From: Setophaga petechia
Lineage: Eukaryota > Chordata > Aves > Passeriformes > Parulidae
Reading direction: 5' to 3'
Assembly: GCA_024362935.1 (NCBI GenBank)
Contig: JANCRA010000003.1
Span: 51,931,844-51,995,843, forward strand
DNA length: 64,000 bases
The notes beneath the pieces were generated by a model, which ran no database searches, had not been told where the DNA came from, and saw only the letters and a list, made by a program, of their open reading frames with translations. The position numbers and the translations under genes are program-made. Positions 24,653 through 36,402 of this stretch are shown here, piece after piece (the first letter of the stretch is position 1; every line of letters starts with the position of its first letter).

Positions 24653-24788
24653 CCAGAGCTTCCAGGGACTTGTAGAGCCTGTGTGAAATGGCCAGCATGG
24701 CCTGAGAGGGCAAGGGGAACACAGGGCAAAAATCTTTATAGCCACTGTGGTCTTCAGTGCCTGCTGCACCAGGGAGACCAAGGAGAGA
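24653..24788 (-). repeat. Duplicated module, copy 1
   Basis: This segment matches 25332-25470 in the same orientation at roughly 80% identity by eye. On the minus strand both copies share 'cactgaagacca', 'tttttgccctgtgttcccc', 'ctggccatttcacac' and 'agtccctggaagctctgg'. In one frame both read as related peptides (here DHSGYKDFCPVFP and LAISHRLYKSLEAL). This copy is exactly 3 bases shorter at KDFCP against KDDFCP, so the frame is preserved. I do not recognise the peptide. It could be a fragment of a retroelement or of a host gene. Confidence 0.6.
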
Positions 24789-24790
24789 AG

Positions 24791-25073
24791 TGTCAGAATT
24801 TCAGAGACAGACCAGTGACAAGACACCCTGAGTTCATGCAGCAGTAATTCGCTTTATTCAGGTCTTGCTTCCTTATACACCTTAGGAGCCCATGAGGTTA
24901 ATCCTCATTGCCTGAGCATGTTCCTTCCTGGCCAGCCAGCCAATAGAAGCCTGAGTCTCCAGCAGCCTGGGCCTGTTCTCACTGATTGAATTATATCAGT
25001 AAGGTACTTATGTAACTGATCACATAATTCCAGTATAAATTTGTAATGATTTATACTTTGAGGCTTACAGGCC
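24791..25073 (-). mobile_element. LTR-like element with AATAAA signal (minus strand)
   Basis: Read on the minus strand the segment runs from about TGTAAGCCTC to TTCTGACA and contains GTATAAGG (near 24873) followed by ACCTGAATAAAGCG (polyadenylation signal at 24853-24858). This is the compact TATA-to-AATAAA arrangement of many retroviral LTRs. It lies between the two copies of the duplicated module, directly beside copy 1. The ends are uncertain and no target-site duplication was found, so I give it only moderate confidence. Confidence 0.5.
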
Positions 25074-25331
25074 AGCTGTAGGCCACCACCATTACCCCTT
25101 TCTGTTTTAAAATATAAAAGCAGTGTCTGTCGTCCTCTGCAGGGCCCTTGCAGACAAGATGATAGACAGGCTTTGTGTAAAAACCTCGGCCTAGACCTTG
25201 AATGAGGCCTTCAATTCAATTTAACAGGCTCAGGGCTGTTTTCAGTTGGTGATGTATCCTATAGATTCCTGAATGTGAAACACTCACTCTAGGGAGCTGT
25301 CAGTGGGACTCCTAGCGATACAAGTTACCAG

Positions 25332-25470
25332 CCAGAGCTTCCAGGGACTTGCAGAGCCCGTGTGAAATGGCCAGCGGGGCCTGAGAGTGAAAGGGGAACA
25401 CAGGGCAAAAATCATCTTTGTAGCCGCCATGGTCTTCAGTGGCTGCCACACCCGGGAGGCCATGGAGAGA
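25332..25470 (-). repeat. Duplicated module, copy 2
   Basis: This is the partner of 24653-24788. On the minus strand a 64-codon open frame (25506 to 25312) crosses the whole module and includes EDHGGYKDDFCPVFP and LAISHGLCKSLEALAG. A TATA-like GCTATAAAAAGCC lies about 40 bases upstream of it on the same strand (25510-25522), so this copy could be the promoter-proximal part of an LTR or of a small transcript. There is no recognised protein family. Confidence 0.6.
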
Positions 25471-25513
25471 GGCACAGGGGAGTGAGAATTGTTTGCCTTT
25501 GTTCAAAATGGCT

Positions 25514-25520
25514 TTTTATA
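25514..25520 (-). promoter_or_regulatory. TATA-like box upstream of module copy 2
   Basis: TATAAAA on the minus strand sits within GCTATAAAAAGCC and is preceded by a GC-rich stretch (cgggctcggaggtggcgc on that strand). The spacing to the open frame starting at 25506 is short, so any transcript would begin inside or after the first codons of that frame. It is supported only by sequence resemblance. Confidence 0.35.
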
Positions 25521-25570
25521 GCAGCGCCACCTCCGAGCCCGTCACAAATTCACAACTACTGCAATTAACC

Positions 25571-27124
25571 TATACTGCATCTAAAAGTTGTTCTGATTTA
25601 CACAAAGCATTTATCACTTCCATATTGTTTTCAAAAATGTATTTTTTCCAGCTTTTACTATAGATACCTGATTATGAAATAATTTTTTTTCATTTCACTG
25701 AATCCAGACTGTTTTTGCTGTGATATTTAATTAGTCATTAATTTTTCAGATTGACCATCAGATCTTTGAGACCCTTGAGCTGAAGACAAAATAACACATG
25801 TTTGAGGGTAATACCAAAGGTCACCTCTCATTCACCATCAGATTAGAGTTACCTGGGAGAAAATTCTGCCTATGCAAGGCATTGTGTGAGCACTAACTTG
25901 TTCACTTCATTTAAAACTAAATGCTATGGGGTTTTTTGGTTTGGTTTTTTCTTTTTTTTTGCTTTCATTAACAGCTCGGATTTACTGAGAAATTTTTTTC
26001 CTTTCATTGTGTTAGGAAGACATCCCATGATCATTTTATTTGTGACATCTGTAGGGAGAAGTGACAGTGACTGTAGGAAGTGCAGTACCAGCAATATTAT
26101 CAATCTGTGCAGCTGTTTCTATGTGCCACCACACAGAAGACCAAATGGCCTTTTAATCCAGCCTAAAGTTGAGCCAGGCTGCACATCTAAATATATTATG
26201 CTTTTATTTCCTCAGCTTGTCAACTTTAAAGGATGAATTGAGACAAACAAAAAGGGACAGCACTAGTGGTAGCCTGTTACATTTCAAAATACCTCATACA
26301 CAAGACCTCGAAAAAGGAGTGTCACTCAATGCAGGAGATTGTCTCCTAAATAGCATTCTAATTGCTAATTTGGCAGACATATGATTTTAATGAGGCTGGA
26401 AGAAAAATCCTTTTCTGCTGGTGTAGTTGAAAACTATGAGCAGAGAAACAATTACTTAATCTGAAATGAGATTTGTTACATAAACCCATATAAAGCCATT
26501 GCTAAAGGATTTCTACTTCTTTACCCTCTGTTAGTTCTCTTACATCAGCCTTCTTAGGGAGCTCTTATAATAGAAAAATCATAATGTCAGGCTAATTATC
26601 AAATGCCAAGGCCTTGGAAAATGTCCTGCTTCCTCAGATACCGCTGATTTTAATTCCTGGGTTTGCTTCCTTTTCTCATAAACAATAATCCATTTGCTGA
26701 ATGAGACCGGTCCTTGTCTTTTCAAATTCCAGAGAATTTTTGCTAATTACACCATTCCCAGTGCAGAGAAATGTGTTTGCACTCTCCAGCCTGGAAAAGG
26801 AGGAAAGAGGAAAAGCTCAGCCTGGAAAAGGAGGAAAGAGGAAAAGACAAGGAAGGGCACAGGGGCTGTGTGAAAGAAGGAAAAAGATGGAAAAATCCTC
26901 ACAGTATAGGACTAAGCCAGCAGAAGCTCTGTGAGAAATACTTCCCCACAGTGTGAATGCTGCACCCTGATGATAAAATAAAGTTCTTGGAGCTGCACAA
27001 ATTCCAAAAGCTTATGCTGACTCCCTTTGATCCAGACATCTGACAAAATCAGCAGCATCTCTCTTAAACAAAAGTACATTTTTGCAAATAATTGAACAAT
27101 TCCACTTCAACAGTTTCTCTGCTT
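25571..27124. other. Non-genic AT-rich stretch
   Basis: No recognised gene or repeat family was seen, apart from the short 31-bp tandem duplication at 26787-26846. Open frames are short and lack family motifs. Confidence 0.6.
26787..26846. repeat. 31-bp tandem duplication, purine-rich
   Basis: Two adjacent copies of a 31-bp unit start at 26787 and 26818. Each contains 'cctggaaaaggaggaaag' followed by 'aggaaaag', with no mismatch over the compared part. Confidence 0.9.
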
Positions 27125-27592
27125 GGTGGATAAGGAATTGGCTGGGTGCTCACACATGAGGAGTTGTGGTCAGCCAAGTAGAGACCAGTTAAAAGTGGTG
27201 TTCCTCAGGGTGTGATATTTGAACTGTCACTGTTCTCATCTCTGTTGTCCATGTGGACAGTGGGATGGAGGGCACCCTCAGCAGGTTTGCCAGCACCACA
27301 CTCTGTGTGCAACCTCTGGAGGGCAGGGATCCATCCAGAGGGACACTGACAGCCTGGAGAGGCTCAGGAGAACCTCATGGAGTTCAGCAGGACCAAGAGC
27401 AAGGTCCTGCACCTGAGCTGGGGCAATCCCCAGCACAAACACAGCCTGGGCTGAGTATGGATGGAGAACAGCCCTGAGGAGAGGGATGGGGGTGTTGGAA
27501 GCTCAACAGGACCTGGCAGTGAGCACTGACAGCCCAGAGAGCCAAATGTGCCCTGGGCTGCAGCCAGAGCACCGTGGGCAGCAGGGCAGGGA

Positions 27593-27862
27593 GGGGATCC
27601 TGCCCCTCTGCTCTGCTCTGGAAATCCCAGCTGGAGCTCTGCATCCAGCTCTGGCTCCCAACACAGCAAGGACAGAGCACCAAGATTAGAGGGGATCCTG
27701 CCCCTCTGCTCTGCTCTGCAGATCCCAGCTGGAGCTCTGCATCCAGCTCTGGCTCCCAACACAGCAAGGACAGAGCACCAAGATTAGAGGGGATCCTGCC
27801 CCTCTGCTCCGCTCTGCAGATCCCAGCTGGAGCTCTGCATCCAGCCCTGGGCTCCCCAGAAT
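27593..27862. repeat. 98-bp tandem triplication inside CR1
   Basis: 'ggggatcctgcccctctgc' begins near 27593, 27691 and 27789, giving a 98-bp period with close to three copies. The first copy differs slightly ('ggaaatcccagc' where the others have 'gcagatcccagc'). The third ends inside the CR1 sequence that continues as 'cctggagacaggctgag'. The unit is ordinary CR1 coding sequence, so the triplication arose after or during insertion. Confidence 0.9.
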
Positions 27863-28186
27863 AAACAGAATATGAACCTATTGGAGCAAGGCCACAATGA
27901 TCAGGGAGCTGGAGCACCCTGGAGACAGGCTGAGAAAAATGGGCTTGTCTAATCTAGAGAAGAAAAGGCTCCAGAGAGCTCATTGTGGCTTTGCAGTTCC
28001 TAAAGGGGGCCTAAAAGCCTCTTTTTACAAGGGCATGCAGTGATAGCACAACAGGGAATTATTTAAACAAAATAAGGTAGATTTAGATTTAGATATTAAG
28101 AAGTTCTTCATGTGAATGAGAGAAGACATTGGAACACAGCCTTGGAGCAGCTGTGGCAACCCAATCCTGGAAATGCTCAAGGCCAG

Positions 28187-28604
28187 GTTGGATGTCACAG
28201 ACATCTTTTATGAAAAATCCTTTCCTTTGGATTTTTCCTCCTGAGAAGCCTCAGGAACAAAGTGTAAACAATGGTTATCTGCTGCTGTGGAATGCAACAG
28301 ACAGATCCATGATTGGCCCATGTTGGGTGTTTCTAATTAAGGGCCAATCACAGTCAACTGGCACGGACTCTCTGTCTGAGCCACAAGCCTTTGTTATCAT
28401 TCTTTCTTTTTCTATTCTTAGCTAGCCTTCTGATGAAATCCTTTCTTCTATTCTTTTAGTATAGTTTTAATGTAATATATTCTTTTAGTATAGTTTTAAT
28501 GTAATATATATAATAAAATAATAAATCAAGCCTTCTGAAACACGGAGTCAGATCCTCATCTCTGCCCTCATCCTAAGACCCCTGTGAACACAGTCACAGT
28601 TGCA
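28187..28604. repeat. 6-bp target-site duplication around LTR
   Basis: GTTGGA at 28187-28192 and GTTGCA at 28599-28604 flank the solo LTR, with one mismatch. Collapsing them restores the CR1 string 'ccaggttg-atggggctctg'. Six base pairs is the usual target duplication of class II (ERVK-like) retroviruses. Confidence 0.85.
28193..28598 (+). mobile_element. Solo LTR, family X copy 1
   Basis: This 406-bp LTR starts TGTCACAGACATC and ends CAGTCACA. It contains 'tgaaaaatcc', 'gattatctgctgctgtgg'-like sequence (here 'ggttatctgctgctgtgg'), 'ggccaatcacag' (CCAAT box), 'cttctattcttttagtatag', and 'ataataaa' followed by 'ccttctgaaacacgg'. It carries an extra 29-bp tandem copy of the 'ttcttttagtatag' segment (starts 28451 and 28480). 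No retroviral genes are attached, so recombination between paired LTRs probably removed the body. Related copies are at 46303-46710 (minus) and 50574-50967 (plus). Confidence 0.9.
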
Positions 28605-28746
28605 TGGGGCTCTGAGCAGCCTGTTTTAGTTAAAGGTGTCCCTTTAAAGGTTAAAGTTAAAGGTGTCCCTGCCCAAAGCAGGGAGTTTGGAACTAGATGA
28701 TCCTTAAGGTCACTTCCAACCCAGGCCATTCTGTGATTTCATGAAA

Positions 28747-31700
28747 TGCAACCTGAACCATTCCTTGTTTCCTTGAATATTATGGTCAGAGAAGTGCTAA
28801 CCCTTTTTACTGTAAAAGATGGAATAATATGAAATGTTCTTGTCAATAAAAATGACATCTTAAAAGCCTGGTGTTGGTGATCTTTAGGCTGCCTCCTGAT
28901 CTTTTAAGAAACTTTATGAGAAAATTGGGAAATTATTGAACACTCATATAAAGATAAGGTTACAGGGCAAAAGTTTCTCCCACCTGTTTTGACAGGAGAC
29001 TAGAATGCCAGGCCAATCTAGAAAAATGCCAGGACAGTAGAAGTGGATGTGTATAACCATCTTCCCTGATGGAATCCTGCCAGAGAAAAAAGATCAGCAA
29101 CAGGGCTTTCAACTGGCAAAGCCAGGCAAGGCAATTTCTATGTATTGCTCTGTGTGTTAGGAAAGAGGCCTGACCAAAACTTGTTTCCAGGCAATACTGA
29201 ACTAGAAAGTCAACTTGAAGAGAATAAAACAATTATCCACCTCCTACTGTCCCCTCACCTTTGTAAAGATACCTGGCATAAATAACCCTTCAAGTCCTTC
29301 TAAGCTCAGAGGGTTTTGCACAAGCAGCACAGATGTGTTATCCTTTTTTGTGATGGCAAATTGGTATTTAGCCAACTATCACTACCTAGCAGTCTTTTGT
29401 GGCAATCTCTTCAGAATTTCACCTTAATTTCAAGTCATTTCTCCCATTTATTATGTTCCTTTTGAGCTATAAGTTAAGAAATTAATAAAAAGAACATATT
29501 ATACCTAGGACAGACCTCTGACTTCATGCATGCAATTTTATTAGAATAACTGGAATAGTAATAGCTAGGATAGTTTGAATAATTCAATAATTAGAATTCA
29601 GTAGATGGAATGATTCACTAAATAGTTCAATAGTTAGAAAAATAGTTCAATAATTCCATAGTAAGAATAATTAGAAAGTTTTAAGTAACTTTTACCTTCA
29701 GCGCGTGGTCAGGAGTGTATCTTGAAGTGATTGAGCTGAGCAAGAAACAGGAAAAGCAGCTGCTAAAACTCCTAAAGATAAATGGCATTTGTTCAGGGGA
29801 TCCACTGCACTGATGGGGCCCTGGACTGTGATTTTCTGACAAATGGCAGGTCCTCACTGCAAAGAACCATGTTGAAGAGGAAAAGAACCCCAAAACATCA
29901 ACAATAAAACCAAAAAAGGTAAGGAGAAAAGTAAAAGTACTCTTTTTGGATATAATTTTTATTGATACTTCTAGCCATAGTTAGAGAAAATAAATAGAAC
30001 GGCACTAAGCCTAGGGAAAAGAAGAATTTAATATATTAAAAAGTAAATTAATGTTGCTACAGCACTCACAGGTGTTGCAGTAGCTGTTTCTCATAGAAAA
30101 TACTTTAAGTGTCCTGCATATTTCTGCTGTTGCAAATGCACCTTATTTATAATGTCCTATGGATTTTAATTGCATCGCTGTAGCTCAGTGCTTTTCCTGG
30201 ACTTAAAAATTATAATTTTTCTGTGTCTTTCCTCAAGTGCAACACAAGCCTAAAACAAATGAACTGTTTCTATGGGCTCCTTCACCATCTACAAACATAA
30301 GACAATACCTACAGCATAAGAAAAATCTTCTTGTCAAGGTCTGTGGGTGACTTCACCACAGCCTCCTCAACGGTCTGAAGGAAGCAGTGCACATGTTCCA
30401 CAGCCAAAGCTGATTCTGACATTCCACTATCTCTGCCCAAAAGTAATTTCCTGCTTTGTTTTATTCAAGTTGATTTTTGAGGGGCAAATTTTCAATGTGG
30501 CGCTTCAAAAGAATAAAAATTATCTCCTACACATATAGCTGTTTTCTCTTGTTCTCCATTGTTTTTCCCTCTTCTGATAAGAAAACTAATTAAAATAGAT
30601 TATTTCTTCAAAAAGAAGAGCTGGAAAGTTCTAAATACAATGAACTCCACTAATTGCAAGCTTTGAAGTCAAAAATATTTTTGAAATGTATGGAAAGAGC
30701 AAAATGGTTGATTATAGTTCTTAAGCCAACATAATACAGCCATAGATGCAAGATGGAAAATCTGAACAGAACATCAGCATGGCCTGGATCCTATGCAATA
30801 TTGTCCACTGAGCTAAAGAAAAACATGACTTGGGAGAGAAAACATTTTCTGCCATTCCAAGGATAGATACATAGTTAAAGAGCAATGTGCCAAGCAAAGA
30901 TGGCACAACACAGAGTTTTTAGAACATAAAACCCAAGAAAAACAAAAGTTTAGACACACAGTTCGATGCTCTTTTTTGCCATACTTTAAAAAAATCTTTA
31001 TATGTTGTGAAGAATAGATAATAAAATGCTGCTTAAAAAAAAAAAAAAAAGTTACTGAAAGGAAAACTTTCTTCCCACTCTCCAAAAAATGTCAGGCAAC
31101 CTGTTGTGGCCTGTGCACAGTCTGTAACACACAATCACTAATGACTGGTGAGTGGTTCCATATCCTCACTAATTTTTTGCGAAATATCAAAGAAATTACT
31201 GAACTGAGAAGAAAGAGATTAAACTAAAAATTAACTTCATCCATCACTCTTTATGAGCCATGAAAAAAGTCTTCAGAGGGAATAAATCTTTGTACAAGAG
31301 ACTACTGCTGTTGAGAACTTTCTGTGCTTGAAAGGCGTGAATACCTTAAAGCTTGTCAGCTGCTCTGTTGACATTTTGCTCTTTTGATTAAATTTCCTGT
31401 GCTGTTGTGTATAATATGAAATGGTGATGAGTTGCTGTTGCATTTCAAAAATACCTTTGCTGTACAAACATTTTAGCAGTCTATTTAAATTCTTAGATAT
31501 ATTATTACTGGCCTGGAGCTCTTCTGAATAGCAGTAATAAGCTTGAGAAGCATGTTTATTAGCACTGCTAACATACAGCAGTAATTAGCAATTACAACAC
31601 TCTCCTCAGGTTCCAAATGTTCTAGGAGTCTCAAGGAAGCCCTTTTTTTTTTCTCAAAGCATAAAGAGGAGTTCAGTCTCTTTCTTATTTGTAAAAGGCA

Positions 31701-33650
31701 TGACACACAAGATTAGAGAATAAACGGGGGTGTTTTACAAACATGGATTTGCTAAGGCCACAGCTAGAATCACCAGGACAGTGAGGTCTGATTTCCTAGT
31801 TTTCAGTTCCAGTATCAAGAGCGATTTTAAAGGATACAAATAAATACATAAATAAATAAACAAGCATTATTTTTCTTATCCTCTTGACCAGAAATCTCCA
31901 TGCATGCAGTCAAACATTCTTCACAGCTTGGGTGACCTGTAAAGCTGATAATAGTGGATACTCTGAATCTTTACCTGCACACACAATCTCTGTTCTCACA
32001 GATTTTTGTACAACAGTGATTCTGGACAAAAAAGGCATCCTAAGGATTCATTTCCGTCGTTATCAAAGCAGATAGATGAGTTTCCTAAGAAAAATTCAGC
32101 TAATCCTTTTTTCAGAAGCACAATTCACACCTCCTCCCCCTCTCTTTGTCGGAGCTTCATTGGGATGTGTTTAGCAGGGTGAAATGGGCCGAATTCCCAA
32201 CTTCAGTGCCTGCAGAGCCTGGCCTGTAACATCCTGTGCATCTCCAGTTCTGACTGAGGTCAGGAGCAGATTCAAGATTTCCACAGAGTATCACCATCCA
32301 CACTTTCAGCAGGACTCATATTGTCCATGTGGAAGTCTTACATGAAGGCTATCACATCCATGGAAATGCTGAATTCAACTTTTTCAACTGAAACATGAGA
32401 GTTAGAGGGCTTTGGACCCTTTCCAAACAAGAGCTCCACTCTTTGTACACACTGTTAATTTCTTTCCCCTTGAACCCATTGGAAAAGTTTACTCTAAAGA
32501 CAATTTTTTTTTTAAATAAAGCTGCAAGATTAAGCTTAATGATTTTTCTAAAACAGGGGCAGGCTTTGGGCACTTACTATCAAAAGAGAAGTGGGGAGAT
32601 GTTCTTTAGCAGTAGCTTGTTTTGCACAAAGTTGAAAAATTAACTTTAACCAAAGAAACTGAGTTTTCAAACAGCATTTGGCTAAACAAGTGCCTCATAT
32701 ACAAAAGCAGATGAAGAACCACTACAGAACTGCTCCTGGCTTGTTTAAACCCAAAATGAATGACAAAACAGGTGCCCTCCTGTGTCCCTGCCTTCTGCTC
32801 AGGATTTCCCAGACTAACACATCCTAGCAGCAGCCACAGGATAAGTCCTTCAGATGCATCATGTTTTAAGGTGCTCAGGACTGTGGTGACAGAACATAAA
32901 TGTTTGACAAAACCAGTCTGGGATTATGCATAAATCTCAAGGAAACCATGACTTTACTGGGATAACAATCTGGTTTTGTCAGTTCTCAAAAGAAATTCTT
33001 TTCCTGAATTACATCTTCAGGCAGAAAAATGCCCCAAAGCAAAACTACTGTTCACATCCAGGTGGAAGAAATGTGGTTGTGGATGAAGGGATGGCTGTTG
33101 TAAGCTGATGTGTGAGAAAAGCATACTTGAAACTAAAGTGTCTGAATCATCTTATTTTATTCAGCATTTTGAACCCCCATTCTGGAATTAAGTATCCCAC
33201 ATGGCACCATGGTTTGCAGATGACTGAAGTATGAGGGAAGGTCTAAATATATAGAAAATAATTTTTTTTAAGATTCCTTTTTCACAAACTACAGTAGTAA
33301 ATTACAGATATTTACAGCAATTTCTCCTCCCACCTTCTTTCAGCTGTAAAGTCTGAACGGGGATGACAAACATATCTGAACAAAACCTTAAGAACAGCAG
33401 AATCAGCACTTGGTGACACTGTCCCTCCCTTCATATACCAGGAGGCTTTGTGGTGATCCATTTCTGACATTTTCAGCAATAAAGAAGAAAGAAAAAGATG
33501 CTGCCAGCAGCCCTTTGCAAACTTTCAATTGATGGCCAAGAATGATAAGGGCTGACCTCTAACTCCTGTGTCTGACAGGCAACTCTCCAGTTAGGAGGGG
33601 TGAGACTCATTCCTGTCAAGCACAAACGAGGAAGGATTGGAAAGAAAGAG
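28747..33650. other. Gene-free AT-rich stretch
   Basis: No exon or repeat family can be defended here. It holds an AT-rich degenerate tandem at about 29540-29675, a 17-A run near 31034 and an (AAAT)-type patch near 31838-31860. Open frames stay under about 90 codons without family motifs. It may be intergenic or intronic. Confidence 0.6.
29540..29675. repeat. Degenerate AT-rich tandem ('aatagttcaatagtt'-like)
   Basis: Related strings recur: 'gaataattcaataattag', 'aatagttcaatagttag', 'aatagttcaataattcc', 'gaataattag'. The unit is roughly 12-20 bp and too decayed to fix a period. Confidence 0.65.
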
Positions 33651-33743
33651 GCTGCTGTGTATCATCTTTAGAGTCCTTTCTGCTGCTGTGTATCAGCTTT
33701 AGAGTCCTTTCTGCTGCTGTGTATCAGCTTTAGAGCCCTCTCT
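33651..33743. repeat. 31-bp minisatellite, three copies
   Basis: The copies start at 33651, 33682 and 33713. Each begins 'gctgctgtgtatca' and continues 'ctttagagtcctttct' (the third reads 'gagccctctc'). Copies 1 and 2 differ by one base (atcatc / atcagc). Confidence 0.95.
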
Positions 33744-36385
33744 ACCTTCCTGAAGAGCCTGGATTTGCCAGCACTTCCAGCCAAGAGGCATTACCTGGAG
33801 GGAACATGAAAATCTGAGCCTGCATGCTCACGATGTAATTCCCCTGCACCAAAAAAAAAGAGTAAAGGGTTCTCTTGAATTTAAGGGATTGAATGTGGTC
33901 CAGTCTAGAAAGCCAAGTCCACGCAGGAATTTTCTCTTTCTCCCAAAATTTAACAGAGCAGCAGTCCAACTGAGATGTCACAGGAAAGGGCAGTTGCACA
34001 TTTATCAAAATATCAGGAGTTAGTGGTTTTGCTGTATTTGAATTCAGTAAATCCTGCCACAACCTGCAGTGCAATAAGAGAAGCAGATGGAAAGAATTAA
34101 TTATGGAAGAACTTTGCAAAAGTAGTGGAATGAGATATGTTAGGTGCTATTTTTCCAGAAAACACTAAGAAATCTTCCAACATTCCAGCATCTTATTCAC
34201 TCAGCACCTTCTCAAGTATGCTTCTAGTTTCACCGTAATAGAAAATAAATTTTCCTAGCATTTTAATTTTAAAAAAATTCATTAAAAAAATCTATTCAAC
34301 ATAGTGTTTGAACATATCTACATGGTGCAGATGTCACTGACTATTGTTCTCTAATAATTTTGATTTTATAATACATTCAACAAGCATCTTACTATCTGTT
34401 TTACTGAATACAGAGACAAAGAGAGAAGGGGTAAAGAATAGTGACAAGGAAATCAGAAAAAGAAATACAATAAAAAAACCAAAACTGTTTTCCAGTATAA
34501 ATTTATACTTTGTGTCACACTATTTAGCTCACAATACAAACCCTATAAAAAACAAATTATATCTTGTTCTTCACCAATAAACAGCAGAGAGAAGGGAAAA
34601 CTTCTTACCATCAGTTCAGTCAGACCAGAAGGAAGTAAAAATTGGGGACTGTGCTCTGCACAAGTGATTTTTGTTTCACTGTGGTAAAAATCAAGCATAA
34701 AACTGCGGAGTATGTGCCTAGCTCCAACAATGCATCTGCCACATAAACGTGGCTTCAGCTGGAGCAGAATAAATTAAAGAGCAGAATCTTTGGGAAGCAT
34801 CATCTCAGAAAAAAACAGGAAAAAAAGTCTGATCATAATAGAATATTGCTGCTGTCTGCAGGAAAATAGAAATAATTCTTCTGAATAGCTGACAGTCTGG
34901 CAATAAAATACAAGGTTTCTCAAAATTATATGCTGCTTAGTTGATTTTGGTGTTTTTAACATGTTTTCTGGAAATTATCCTTGTGCAACAAACATTTTAT
35001 CCATCCAGTTGATAGATACAAACTAATATCCTAATTAGTTTATTGGTGTATTTATTGGTTAAGATTAAGATTTATTAATAAGAGTACAATTCCTCCCTAT
35101 TTATCAGTGTATTAACTTTTGATTTATTTCTGTTTTAATCTGGCCTTTTATTATATTCAGTAGCAACACAATCTGTAAACTTAAAAATTGAAAAAACAAA
35201 TCATGTGTGCTGCTGTTCTTTAGCACCAGCTCACTTGATTCCACGTCAGGTTTTGGTTTTAAATAAACATCTCTTCAGAAAATCCAAGCAACATTAAATT
35301 ATTTGTTTCAGTAGACTTTTATAAAACAAGATTTTCCAACCCATTGTATTAACATACATTCTAAACTGAAGCTCAGTTTTTAGGATGAGTGACAAAAGAA
35401 AGTAAAAAAATATGTCAACTATCACAATATCATAATGCTGAATCAGAAATGAGTTGAAATTCTGAAAACAAAACAAAAAAAAACCAATAAGTTTGTCCCA
35501 GAGCAGGCCTGTGTGGGCTGTTGGTATTTGTGAGAATCAAGCCTAGAGCTGCTTTAATATTTGCATCCAAATTCTCATTAGACAGAGCAGAAATCCAATT
35601 TTGAACAACCAATCCTCCCCTGCTCAATCTCAGTAAAAATCAGAAGTCATAGATAAACCTTTGCTAAACTTCCATAAAATCCCTCAGGTATTTTTTTCCA
35701 GGAAAAAAGTTGCCACAGTGAGCTTCCTTTCCTATATCATCACCTGCTGTGCCTGCTCCTGCTTTAGAGAGAGGGATTTCCCAGGAGAACAAGGATTTTC
35801 CCTGGAGCACTGCACAGCTGAATGCAGGGGAATAGGGGGCCATAAATGGTACATAAAAATGGTAAATGGTGGACAAACCAATTGCCAAGGACAGCATAAA
35901 CTCAGCTTTGCTGTTGAAGTGGCTGATGATGTTCATGGGAGTGAGAGACAACTTAAAACCAGCAGAGAAACAACAAGCTTATGACACTCAGGCAAATTGA
36001 AACCCAAGTAAAGACAGAACTCCCAAAACTAAACCCAAACTCTACCCTGTATAAAGACATTAATTTCCCCTGGGCCTCAATCTATTAATTGCTGGCAGTG
36101 GAACACTTTCTTCCCCTTACTTTTTTATTGACAATTTGCATTATAAAGTCTTCAAGTCAGTAAATGGTTCTTATCATTCCAGTTGCTATTTTTTTCATTT
36201 GTCAACTTATTTAAGATGTCGAGTGCAGATGCAATACATCTTTAAATGAAAGGGCTCTTCTCTTCCTCACCTCAGGAGAGCCTCTGTCCTCAGAAAGCAA
36301 CCACAGGGAACAGTAGGGAGGGAAAACAAGGAGAAGAACAAAAGGAAAATTTTCCTTTACTCAGATATATATTTGTAAGCAACGA

Positions 36386-36402
36386 CCAACCAACCAACCA
36401 AC
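36386..36402. repeat. (CCAA)n microsatellite
   Basis: About four perfect CCAA units. Confidence 0.9.

Larger units (their letters stand above)
27125..28746 (+). mobile_element. CR1 LINE fragment (3' end), interrupted by a solo LTR
   Basis: This is the 3' part of an avian CR1 retrotransposon. It contains decayed reverse-transcriptase coding sequence ('gcaccctcagcaggtttgcc', 'caaggtcctgcacctg', 'ggggcaatcccc'), then the untranslated tail ('ggctccagagagctcattgt', 'tttttacaagggcatgcagtgatag', 'gaactagatgatccttaagg') and the CR1 terminus 'ccattctgtgattt'. Frames are broken throughout, so it is dead. A 98-bp segment is present three times (27593-27862) where the family has one. A solo LTR (28193-28598) sits in the tail. 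With the LTR and one target duplicate removed in thought, the CR1 tail reads on continuously. The 5' end is truncated, as is usual for CR1. Confidence 0.92.

Noticed and set aside
27364..27917. Open frames of 79-177 codons in the CR1 (27.3-27.9 kb) as host genes
   Set aside because: They overlap the CR1 coding remnant and its 98-bp triplication. The repeated peptide reflects the repeated DNA.
30176..30200. tRNA-like 'gtagctcagtg' as a tRNA gene or tRNA-derived SINE
   Set aside because: Only a short match to the A-box region. I saw no B box at the right distance, no cloverleaf and no tail.
35661..35984. 107-codon open frame as a gene
   Set aside because: There is no family motif, no splice or promoter context, and the length is within chance for this much sequence.
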